From CAYRZL01 sp964428795 (GTDB taxonomy: Bacteria; Bacillota; Clostridia; Lachnospirales; Lachnospiraceae): DNA of 6,611 nucleotides. The stretch lies in contig CAYRZL010000115.1 of assembly GCA_964428795.1 (NCBI GenBank), positions 1-6,611 of the forward strand. Direction: 5' to 3'. The position numbers and the translations under genes are program-made. Below the pieces are notes generated by a model, which searched no databases, was not told where the DNA came from, and worked only from the letters and a program-made list of their open reading frames with translations. Shown here piece by piece: positions 1 through 6,508 of the stretch (positions within the stretch are counted from its first letter, which is position 1; each line of letters opens with the position of its first letter).

Positions 1-51
1 GAAAAAAAGTAAACGAAGATAAAACATTACTATATTTCAATATATTGACAG

Positions 52-98
52 GAAGAGCCACAACCCCAGTATTTTCAATGGGTTGCGGCTCTTCTTTT
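52..98 (+). terminator. Intrinsic terminator of a gene left of the window
   Basis: GAAGAGCC-A-CAACCC (52-66) pairs with GGGTTG-C-GGCTCTTC (80-94): 14 base pairs with a single A/C mismatch around a 13-nt loop, followed by TTTT (95-98). No T-run follows on the minus strand, so it acts on plus-strand transcripts. No gene is visible between base 1 and the hairpin. The upstream gene may end at TAA 10-12 or TAA 20-22, depending on frame, but too little is present to annotate it. Confidence 0.8.
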
Positions 99-216
99 GG
101 CTCCCAACTGTCAAAGAATGGATTATAACATAACATAATCGGACACATTTTTCATCAGAATTTCTCTTTTTCTTCTGAAAAAACAAAACCGAGCTCCCCA
201 CACAATAAAGAAATAA

Positions 217-259
217 AAGAGCAAGCTCTTGACGCATACTCTATAGTTTGCTTTATAAT
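217..259 (+). promoter_or_regulatory. Promoter with MerR-type 19-bp spacer and operator dyads
   Basis: A -35 box TTGACG (229-234) and a perfect -10 box TATAAT (254-259) are separated by 19 bp, which is longer than the usual 17. The spacer holds a dyad, GCATACT-CTAT-AGTTTGC (234-251), with 6 of 7 arm positions matching. A second, perfect dyad, AAGAGC-AA-GCTCTT (217-230), abuts and overlaps the -35 box. A 19-20 bp spacer with a central operator dyad is the known layout of promoters activated by MerR-family regulators, which untwist the DNA. That a MerR protein acts here is inference, because no regulator gene lies in the window. Transcription would start near 266, about 30 nt ahead of the reductase start codon. 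Confidence 0.65.
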
Positions 260-295
260 AAGTATATCACATATTTTTTAAAAAGGAGAAACTCT

Positions 296-2125
296 ATGAA
301 ATATAAATATCCCAACCTATGCAAGCCGATCACCATTGGCAACATCACCTTCCACAGCCGCATGTTTTCCGCTCCTATGGGCGGAACTGATATCACAAAT
401 GACGGCTGCATCGGTCCAAAATCAACTGCTTTTTATGAATTAAGAGGAAAAGGCGGCGCCGGTGCTGTCACAGTATCGGAATGCATGGTACATCCTCAGA
501 CAGACGGATCACATACATATCATCTGGATGAACGCATTTTAAACTCTCTGGCATGTGCCACCTACACCGCAGATGCCATTCGCCGCCACGGTGCAATTCC
601 AAGTCTGGAGCTGTCCCATTCCGGCATGTATGCGGGAACCTATATGACGGATAAAGATAAACAAAAGTCCATGCATCAATGGGGACCGTCCGATACAATC
701 CGGCCGGACGGTGTAACAGTAAAAGCTTTAACACCGGAAATGATAAAAGAAATCACCTCCGCTTACGGTCATGTGGCAGGTCTTGCCAAACGTGCAGGAT
801 TTGAGATGATCATGATCCATGGAGGACATGGCTGGCTGATCAACCAGTTTTTATCTCCGTATTTCAACCACAGACAGGATGCATACGGCGGAAGTCTTGA
901 GAACCGCTGCCGCTTTGCCAAGGAAGTATTGACGTCTGTGAGGGAAGCAGTCGGTCCGTTCTTTCCTATTGAATTCCGTTTTTCCGGTTCAGAGCTGTTT
1001 GAAGGCGGCTATGATCTGGCAGAAGGCTGCCGGATCGCACAGCACTTAGAGCCTTATATAGATTTACTGCACGTTTCTGCCGGAACTTATCAAAGAGGCT
1101 TCGGGGATACTCACCCTTCTATGTTTAAAGATCACGGATGTAACGTATATCTGGCTGCTGAGATCAAGAAACATGTGAACATCCCTGTTGCAGCCATTGG
1201 CGGTCTGAATGACCCTGCCCAGATGGAAGAAATCATTGCCTCCGGGAAAGCAGATGTGGTCTATATGGCGCGAGCGCTTTTAGCAGATCCTTTCCTTCCC
1301 CAAAAGGTCATGGCAAATCAGGACGAGGATATCGTTCATTGTCTCCGTTGCTTTACCTGCATGGCAGAGCGTGCTGCGACCTCCACAAGAAGATGTACTG
1401 TAAATCCTCTGATCGGTCGGGAAATCGAAGGAAATGAAATATCTCCTGCACCGACAAAGAAAAGTGAACAGGCACTTCCTTTTAAATATGAAATGTATCA
1501 ATTGGCTGAAACATATGCAAAGCTTGCAAAAGAAGCCGGCGTTGAATTTCGTTTTAACACCACAGTTACAAGGGATTATGTGGAGACGGAAGCGCCGGAT
1601 GCACTGATCATTGCAGTAGGCTCCTCACCGATCGTTCCTCCCATCAAAGGATTAAATGGAGATCACGTCGTGGTAGTGAACAACTATTACAAAGAAAAAG
1701 ATCAAATTTCAGATGATGTTGTTGTTCTCGGAGGAGGTCTTGCCGGATGTGAATGTGCCATCCATCTTGGTCAGCGCAGCAAAAGAGTTCACCTGATAGA
1801 AATGAGGGATCAGCTTGCACCGGATGCAAATGTAAGACATCGTCCGTTACTGCTGAAAGAAATTGAAAAATATGTTACCGTTCATACGGGATATAAGGGA
1901 ATCGAGGTGACCCCAAAAGGTGTTTTATGCGAAGACTCCAAAGGTAATGTGCAGCTCGTTCCGGGAACCTCCGTTATCTGCGCTCTCGGTCAACGTCCTA
2001 ATACTGCTGCGGTAAATGAGCTGCTTGGCTGTGCTCCTTTTGTCCGTGTCATCGGCGATGCGGCAAAGGTATCCACGATCACCAATGCAGTCTACTTGGG
2101 CTATCATGCTGCCTTGGATATTTAA
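296..2125 (+). CDS. BaiCD/FadH-type NAD(P)H:flavin ene-reductase lacking the FAD motif
   Basis: This is a 609-aa cytoplasmic oxidoreductase of the old-yellow-enzyme plus pyridine-nucleotide-disulfide fusion family (2,4-dienoyl-CoA reductase FadH, bile-acid BaiCD/BaiH, enoate reductases), whose members reduce activated C=C bonds. The start at 296 has GGAG (285-288) at 7-nt spacing; an upstream in-frame ATG at 248 has no such site. Residues 1-345 form the FMN TIM barrel, with HGGHGWLINQFLSP (175-188) and the signature DAYGGSLENRCRF (195-207). Cys349, 352, 355 and 367 should bind a 4Fe-4S cluster. An NAD(P)H-site GGGLAG lies at 479-484, and a C-terminal FAD-contact segment VIGDAAKVSTITNA at about 585-598. 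The expected first Rossmann motif (GGGPxG, FAD) is absent: PAPTKKSEQALPFKYEM (384-400) joins its two flanks directly. Family members are usually about 640-670 aa. Electron transfer from NAD(P)H through FAD may therefore be broken. The substrate is unknown. Confidence 0.88.
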   Translation: MKYKYPNLCKPITIGNITFHSRMFSAPMGGTDITNDGCIGPKSTAFYELRGKGGAGAVTVSECMVHPQTDGSHTYHLDERILNSLACATYTADAIRRHGAIPSLELSHSGMYAGTYMTDKDKQKSMHQWGPSDTIRPDGVTVKALTPEMIKEITSAYGHVAGLAKRAGFEMIMIHGGHGWLINQFLSPYFNHRQDAYGGSLENRCRFAKEVLTSVREAVGPFFPIEFRFSGSELFEGGYDLAEGCRIAQHLEPYIDLLHVSAGTYQRGFGDTHPSMFKDHGCNVYLAAEIKKHVNIPVAAIGGLNDPAQMEEIIASGKADVVYMARALLADPFLPQKVMANQDEDIVHCLRCFTCMAERAATSTRRCTVNPLIGREIEGNEISPAPTKKSEQALPFKYEMYQLAETYAKLAKEAGVEFRFNTTVTRDYVETEAPDALIIAVGSSPIVPPIKGLNGDHVVVVNNYYKEKDQISDDVVVLGGGLAGCECAIHLGQRSKRVHLIEMRDQLAPDANVRHRPLLLKEIEKYVTVHTGYKGIEVTPKGVLCEDSKGNVQLVPGTSVICALGQRPNTAAVNELLGCAPFVRVIGDAAKVSTITNAVYLGYHAALDI

Positions 2126-2240
2126 GAGAATGCATGACACCTGAAAATAGTTTAGAAAAAATAAGAATATCTACAGTGGGATTTAAAAAGTAGCTTATAT
2201 GATGAATCTATCACCAAATTGTAGTTTGGAGGTAGGCACT

Positions 2241-2741
2241 ATGAAAAAAGGGCAAAGGCTCACCCTAACACTATTTATCATATATTTGATCCTGCTCACT
2301 TGGATTATTCTGTTTAAAATGCAATTGTTCCCGGAACGATTTCCTCATATACGCAGCATCAATCTCATTCCATTTTCAGAATCAGTGATCGTGAATGGGA
2401 AGATTGACTTTGACGAAATCATAAACAATTTGATCGTATTCATCCCTCTGGGATTGTACACCGCAATGCTGAAGCCAAGGGCATCTTTTTGGAAAAAAGC
2501 TCTCTTTCCGCTCTGTGTCAGCCTTGTTTTTGAAACGCTTCAATTTGCTTTTGCCATCGGCGCCTACGATATCACCGATATTATCATGAATACGGGCGGA
2601 GGTATCCTGGGACTTTTACTCTACCTTCCTCTGGCAAGATTGCTGGGTGAGCACACCAATAAAGTTTTAAACATATTTGCCGTAATTGCCACATTTATGA
2701 TCGGCGGACTGATTTTTCTGTTGGTAACAAGCACTTTATAA
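2241..2741 (+). CDS. VanZ-family membrane protein
   Basis: This is a 166-aa integral membrane protein of the VanZ-like family. The start at 2241 is set by GGAGGT (2228-2233) at 7-nt spacing; the in-frame ATG at 2199 lacks such a site. Four hydrophobic segments are visible, at about residues 8-27, 60-78, 86-107 and 143-163, plus a glycine-rich hydrophobic stretch at 119-134. Family hallmarks are NLIPF (41-45), NNLIVFIPLG (62-71), FETLQ (97-101) and DITDIIMNTGGG (110-121). VanZ of Tn1546 gives low-level teicoplanin resistance, but most chromosomal homologues have no proven role, and no vanA-type genes lie nearby, so a resistance claim is not supported. It follows the reductase after 115 nt with no convincing terminator or promoter between them, so read-through is possible. 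The inverted repeat at 2754-2843 follows its stop and may terminate it. Confidence 0.87.
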   Translation: MKKGQRLTLTLFIIYLILLTWIILFKMQLFPERFPHIRSINLIPFSESVIVNGKIDFDEIINNLIVFIPLGLYTAMLKPRASFWKKALFPLCVSLVFETLQFAFAIGAYDITDIIMNTGGGILGLLLYLPLARLLGEHTNKVLNIFAVIATFMIGGLIFLLVTSTL

Positions 2742-2753
2742 AAATGAATTATT

Positions 2754-2852
2754 TCCTGCTTCTATTGTAAAAAGCTATTGACTATTCCGGCGTCTCCGTG
2801 ATAATACATATCTCGGATATATCATTTTACAATGGAAGCAGGAGCTTTTTTT
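2754..2852 (+). repeat. Inverted repeat enclosing the transporter promoter
   Basis: The arm at 2754-2772 (TCCTGCTTCTATTGTAAAA) is the reverse complement of 2825-2843 at 18 of 19 positions; the exception is a T facing G, still a wobble pair in RNA. The arms flank 52 nt that contain the transporter promoter. The right arm carries most of the AGGAG ribosome binding site (2840-2844), and seven Ts follow at 2846-2852, directly before the ATG. It could act as the terminator of vanZ-side transcripts, as a structure hiding the ribosome site in read-through RNA, or as recombination sites for promoter inversion. The repeat itself is certain; its function is inferred. Confidence 0.75.
2778..2807 (+). 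promoter_or_regulatory. Promoter of the transporter-molybdoenzyme operon
   Basis: TTGACT (2778-2783) and TAATAC (2802-2807) are separated by 18 bp, and an extended -10 TG (2799-2800) sits one base ahead of the -10 box. Transcription would start near 2814, close to a small palindrome ATATC-TCG-GATAT (2808-2820) that could bind a regulator. An RNA started here lacks the left arm of the surrounding inverted repeat, so it should escape the terminator fold and expose the ribosome binding site. Confidence 0.6.
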
Positions 2853-4043
2853 ATGGTATCATATATCAATTCAAAAAAATTAACAATAAGATACAGTCTT
2901 TATCAGGCAGCCTTCTATCTCACAAACGCAGGAATCTTTGCATTTGCGGCTACCTATTTGCTGGATAAAGACTTTCAGACATCACAGGTGGGAATCATTC
3001 TGGCACTGAGCAACCTGTTTTCCTGTATTCTTCAGCCCTGTCTCGGGACCTTTGCTGATCGTTTGAAAAAATTTGTGCTTTCCCAAATGATAGCGTTCTT
3101 TTTAATGATCAGTTTTATTTGTTTTATGGTTATTCAGATATGCCATGTTCCCCTTGTCGTATTCGGCTTTTTATACGTTACAGGCGGATTACTGGTCTCT
3201 GTCACCATGTGTCTCAATAATGCCCTGTGTGTTTATTATTCCAACAAAAATTACCCCATCAACTACGGCATCGGATTAGGAATCGGTTCCCTTTCTTATT
3301 CCTTCGCCTCTCTTGGGCTGGGATATGTAATTGCATGGCTGGGAGCAGATTGGATGGTATGGATTGTGATGATCTCTCTTGCCGCCCAGATTATAATTGT
3401 ATTGGGATATCCCAAAATATCAGATCAAAAATATACAATATCCGAAAAAGACAACCGTGTTCCCGCCAAGGAAACGGTATCCATGAGAATTTTTTTCAAA
3501 CAATACAAATTTTTTATCATTGCTATCACAGGTATCATTCTGATAGCCGCATGCCATTCCATGGCAGAAAACTATTTGATTTCAGTATTTCAAAATATCG
3601 GTGGAAACAGCAAAAATGTGGGAGTGGCACTGTTCCTTGCATGTTTATCCGCAGCTCCCTTCCAGCTACTGTTTGAAAAAATCCAAAAAAAGATCAGTAT
3701 TCTGACATTGATGCGGCTGTCCGGTATATTTTATATGGCAAAAGCAATTCTTCTTATTTTGGCAACACAGATCTGGCACGTATACGCAATCGAGCTTTTG
3801 CAAATGATCACATACGGATTTATTTATCCTTCTCTATTCTATTTTGCAAAACAAAAAATTGCGAAAACGGACATTGCAAAGGGACAAGCTCTGGTTATCG
3901 CTGCATTTACTCTGGGCACTGCGCTTGGAAGTCTTATTGGAGGAAAACTGATAGATGTATTCCATTTAAAGACCATGCTTCTTGCTGCATTTGCCTTTGC
4001 GGGAATCGGATCACTTATTATTCATTTCAATGTGGATAAATAG
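2853..4043 (+). CDS. Major facilitator superfamily transporter
   Basis: This is a 396-aa polytopic membrane transporter with about 12 hydrophobic helices. They form two halves separated by a polar cytoplasmic loop at residues about 187-218. The motif-A-like sequence GTFADRLKKF (65-74) lies between helices 2 and 3, as in the MFS, and a glycine-rich stretch at 138-162 fits helix 5. The N-terminal half resembles the LacY-like/MFS_1-like branch more than dedicated drug pumps, but direction and substrate cannot be told. The start at 2853 has AGGAG (2840-2844) at 8-nt spacing; an ATG seven codons upstream (2832) lies inside the inverted-repeat arm and has no ribosome site. The molybdoenzyme gene begins 55 nt downstream with no terminator between, suggesting that the transporter carries that enzyme's substrate or product. 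Confidence 0.88.
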   Translation: MVSYINSKKLTIRYSLYQAAFYLTNAGIFAFAATYLLDKDFQTSQVGIILALSNLFSCILQPCLGTFADRLKKFVLSQMIAFFLMISFICFMVIQICHVPLVVFGFLYVTGGLLVSVTMCLNNALCVYYSNKNYPINYGIGLGIGSLSYSFASLGLGYVIAWLGADWMVWIVMISLAAQIIIVLGYPKISDQKYTISEKDNRVPAKETVSMRIFFKQYKFFIIAITGIILIAACHSMAENYLISVFQNIGGNSKNVGVALFLACLSAAPFQLLFEKIQKKISILTLMRLSGIFYMAKAILLILATQIWHVYAIELLQMITYGFIYPSLFYFAKQKIAKTDIAKGQALVIAAFTLGTALGSLIGGKLIDVFHLKTMLLAAFAFAGIGSLIIHFNVDK

Positions 4044-4098
4044 CACTATATTACAATCAAGTATCTCAATTACATTCGAAACTGGAGGACCATCTTCT

Positions 4099-6153
4099 AT
4101 GAATATGTATGAAAAACGAACTGTATGCCCTTATGACTGCCCGGATTGCTGCGGCATGATCGTAAAAACGGACGGAAGAAAGATCATCTCGGTCAGAGGT
4201 GATGATGAACATCCTGTCACAAAAGGAATCTTATGCAGAAAAATGCAGCATTACGAGCGGGACATTCACAGTCCTCACCGTATCCTAACACCGTTAAAGC
4301 GCATTGGTAAAAAAGGAACAAAAGAAGCTTTTTCACCAATTTCCTGGGATGAAGCAATCTCTGAGATTGGCTCAAAATGGCGTAATATTATAGCATCTTA
4401 TGGAAGTGAAGCAATCCTGCCCTATTCTTATGCCGGAAATATGGGTATGCTGCAGCGAAATTGCGGAGATGCTTTTTTTGCTCGCCTCGGCGCTGCACAT
4501 CTGGAGAGAACCATCTGTTCCGACGCCAAGGGAGCAGGAATATCTATGGTCATGGGAAATTATTGCGACTGGAACTCCTCTCATATTCCGTCTGCTGACT
4601 TGATCTTACTTTGGAGCTCCAATCCCATGAGCAACCGCCTGCATGTAGTACCGCAGATAAAGGAGGCAAAGCAAAATGGAGCAAAAGTTATTTTGATCGA
4701 TGTAAAGAAAAGTATTTCCGCTCCCCTTTGTGATGATGTCATCCTGCTGAAACCAGGAACAGACGCAGTGCTTTTACTTGTTGTCATGGCAATACTGGAT
4801 GAAAAGGGACAAGTTGACACCGATTTTATCTGCTCCCATACAACCGGATATGATGCATTGAAAAAAGATTTTTCCCAATGGACACCCGAAAAAGCGGAGG
4901 CTGTCACCGGCGTCCCGGCAGAAAAGATTAAAGAGCTGGCACATATCTATGGAACCGCAAAAAGTCCCCTCATTATCTCGGGAAGCGGCATGAGCCGCTA
5001 TACAAACGGAGCCGCTGCTTTCCGGCTTTTGATGTGCCTGCCTGCGATCACCGGAGCATGGATGCGCGGCGGCGGCCTGAGCAGTTCCATGGGAAGCGGA
5101 AATTTTTTATCCAAAGACTGGGTGAGACGACCTGACTGGTCAAACCAAAATATATATACGGTCAATATGAATCAGCTCGGAGAAAAATTATTAGAATCCA
5201 GCCACCCTGTTAAAAGTTTGTATGTATACAGCTCCAATCCGGCAGTTATGACTCCTGACCAGCAAAAGGTTCTTCGTGGATTACAGCGGGAAGATTTATT
5301 TCTTGTGGTACATGACAGATTTCTCACGGACACTGCCCTCTATGCAGATATCGTACTTCCGGCCGTGTTTTCCGTGGAACAGGACGATATATTCTACTCT
5401 TACGGACACTATCATATGCAGACCTCCTGGCAGGTGATCGCTCCCCCGGGGGAGGCAAGATCAAACTGGGATACCTTCCGGATTCTGGCACAGGAAATGG
5501 GATTTGAAGATGATTATTTCAAGCACTCAGCAAAGGAGATGATCGATGCTTTTCTGCAAGATAAGAGTCGGTTTCACTTTGCTGTCACCGATGAGCAAAT
5601 ACAGCAATTAAAACGTGGATATGCCATTATGGTTCCTCAGGCAGATGTATCGGATTTTGGAACAGAAGATGGTAAAATACATCTAAATCCCGGGATCCCT
5701 GCCTATACGCCATTAGCTGATCAGAAATATCCCCTCCGCCTTGTGATGGGACATTCTGTCTGGTCCTTAAATTCTAATTTTTCTTATCAGGATGAATTGA
5801 TGAGAAACCGCGGTCCACTGACCATTCAGATTCATCCGAAAGATGCCGATGCAAGACATATTTCAGATGGGGACCTCTGCTGTGCTTACAATGATTATGG
5901 GAAGATCACGGTACGGGTCGCTGTGACTGAGGATGTACTTCCCGGAACAGCCATTGCGGAAGGTGTGTATCAAAAAGATTACACGTTCGGAGACGGAAAT
6001 TTTTCCAGCCTTCTTTCCGGAATTTTAACGGATGCCGGGAGAGCCTCCACGCTCAATACACAGACCATCGAAATTTCGGTTTGTTGCTCTGACGGGGACT
6101 GTGACTCCGGGAGTTTTAGGAGTGATGAAGCATCGCATGTCCATAAGTCCTGA
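4099..6153 (+). CDS. Molybdopterin-dependent oxidoreductase (DMSO reductase superfamily)
   Basis: This is a 684-aa catalytic subunit binding bis-molybdopterin-guanine-dinucleotide Mo (or W). The start at 4099 has GGAGG (4084-4088) at 10-nt spacing; a second Met lies two codons later. The N-terminal 4Fe-4S domain has Cys10-x3-Cys14-x3-Cys18-x27-Cys46, with an extra adjacent Cys17. The molybdopterin domain spans about 55-480, with WSSNPMSNR (172-180), DVKKSISAPLCDDVILLKPG (201-220) and YSSNPAVMTPD (377-387). TICSDAKG (138-145) occupies the usual metal-ligand region, making Cys140 the candidate ligand. The C-terminal cofactor-binding domain, about 545-656, includes GHSVWSLNSNF (551-561). There is no twin-arginine signal, so it is cytoplasmic. 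No partner iron-sulfur or membrane subunit is present in the window. Residues from about 658 onward (including VCCSDGDC) are encoded by a palindromic repeat and look like an acquired tail. The substrate is unknown; the family includes formate dehydrogenases, S/N-oxide reductases and catechol dehydroxylases. Confidence 0.88.
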   Translation: MNMYEKRTVCPYDCPDCCGMIVKTDGRKIISVRGDDEHPVTKGILCRKMQHYERDIHSPHRILTPLKRIGKKGTKEAFSPISWDEAISEIGSKWRNIIASYGSEAILPYSYAGNMGMLQRNCGDAFFARLGAAHLERTICSDAKGAGISMVMGNYCDWNSSHIPSADLILLWSSNPMSNRLHVVPQIKEAKQNGAKVILIDVKKSISAPLCDDVILLKPGTDAVLLLVVMAILDEKGQVDTDFICSHTTGYDALKKDFSQWTPEKAEAVTGVPAEKIKELAHIYGTAKSPLIISGSGMSRYTNGAAAFRLLMCLPAITGAWMRGGGLSSSMGSGNFLSKDWVRRPDWSNQNIYTVNMNQLGEKLLESSHPVKSLYVYSSNPAVMTPDQQKVLRGLQREDLFLVVHDRFLTDTALYADIVLPAVFSVEQDDIFYSYGHYHMQTSWQVIAPPGEARSNWDTFRILAQEMGFEDDYFKHSAKEMIDAFLQDKSRFHFAVTDEQIQQLKRGYAIMVPQADVSDFGTEDGKIHLNPGIPAYTPLADQKYPLRLVMGHSVWSLNSNFSYQDELMRNRGPLTIQIHPKDADARHISDGDLCCAYNDYGKITVRVAVTEDVLPGTAIAEGVYQKDYTFGDGNFSSLLSGILTDAGRASTLNTQTIEISVCCSDGDCDSGSFRSDEASHVHKS

Positions 6154-6306
6154 TAAGAGGATTCAAACTCCCCTTCTGAGCAAAATCCAGTGCAGCGAAG
6201 TTGAAAATAAAATATGTCTCTTTCAGCCCGCACAGTCGGACGATGCTTCACTCCCCCAAAACATCCGGCGTCACAGTCTACCGTCAAAGCGATAAACCTG
6301 AATTTG
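6070..6306. repeat. 237-bp imperfect palindromic (MITE-like) element
   Basis: The left arm (6070-6135) and the right arm (6241-6306) are reverse complements at roughly three quarters of positions, including exact blocks GACTGTGAC (right arm reversed; left arm 6098-6106) and GAAGCATCG (6127-6135). The interior is 105 nt. The left arm starts inside the 3' end of the molybdoenzyme gene and supplies its last codons and stop. Arm length, the central non-palindromic segment and the position at a gene end suggest a non-autonomous mobile element or a palindromic intergenic repeat. No target-site duplication is obvious. In RNA it would form a very long hairpin and could serve as a 3' structure for the operon. 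No known repeat family is recognised. Confidence 0.7.
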
Positions 6307-6355
6307 AAAACCACGATTTCATAAGTGGTTACTGTCCCTCATAGAGCGTTAATAA

Positions 6356-6508
6356 AATCCTCCAAAACGCCTGATTAAAGAAATGGCACAAATGCAGGGC
6401 GTAACTGAGCAGCTTAAAGTCGAGCAACCTATGGATTGGATAGGAAAGCTGGGAAACATTCAAGCCTGTGCAAGAGAGGTTGTCAACAGCGAATTGATTT
6501 TCGCATAG
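6356..6508 (+). pseudogene. tnpV: 3' remnant of transposon protein gene tnpV
   Basis: From 6356, just after an in-frame TAA (6353-6355), the frame is open to TAG at 6506-6508. From codon 6368 it reads RLIKEMAQMQGVTEQLK, then MDWIGKLGNIQACAREVV and NSELIFA. This matches from memory the C-terminal third of TnpV, the small protein of Tn4451-like and related clostridial mobile elements (normally about 110-130 aa). The N-terminal part is missing; the sequence upstream is stop-containing and unrelated. An internal ATG at 6383 would give only 41 aa, with no convincing ribosome site. It is therefore best read as a degraded relic of an element whose other genes have gone. The TnpV molecular function is not well established. 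Confidence 0.72.

Noticed and set aside
155..178. TCAGAA...TTCTGA hairpin in the left intergenic region
   Set aside because: Short A/T-rich arms expected by chance; no T-run or gene end associated.
37..237. 66-codon minus-strand frame in the left intergenic region
   Set aside because: It crosses the terminator hairpin and the operator/promoter region and has no recognisable domain.
248..295. Upstream in-frame ATG extending the ene-reductase by 16 residues
   Set aside because: It lies inside the promoter spacer/-10 region, has no ribosome site, and the extension has no family homology; 296 has GGAG at ideal spacing.
296..2125. Bilirubin reductase (BilR) or a bile-acid baiCD gene
   Set aside because: The HGDR-type motif recalled for BilR is not present (HGGHGW instead), and no other bai genes are in the window.
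2241..2741. Teicoplanin resistance gene vanZ
   Set aside because: Only family-level motifs are present and no van cluster is nearby; VanZ-like proteins are common in Firmicutes without resistance.
3227..3676. 149-codon plus-strand frame inside the transporter gene
   Set aside because: It is a shifted frame of an intact MFS gene, with low-complexity non-protein-like composition. Other short frames antisense to the large genes were dismissed likewise.
6145..6185. tRNA T-arm-like sequence on the minus strand inside the palindrome (TTTGAATCC)
   Set aside because: The flanking stem does not pair properly and no acceptor, D or anticodon arms are found.
5979..6314. 111-codon open frame on the minus strand (and an 87-codon one on plus, 6032-6295)
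   Set aside because: Both run across the palindromic repeat and out of it into the molybdoenzyme gene's 3' end; no ribosome site or recognised domain. Openness is explained by the repeat and the overlapping gene.
6309..6330. AACCAC...GTGGTT hairpin
   Set aside because: Only 6 bp with a 10-nt A/T-rich loop and no good T tract on plus; too weak to call a terminator.
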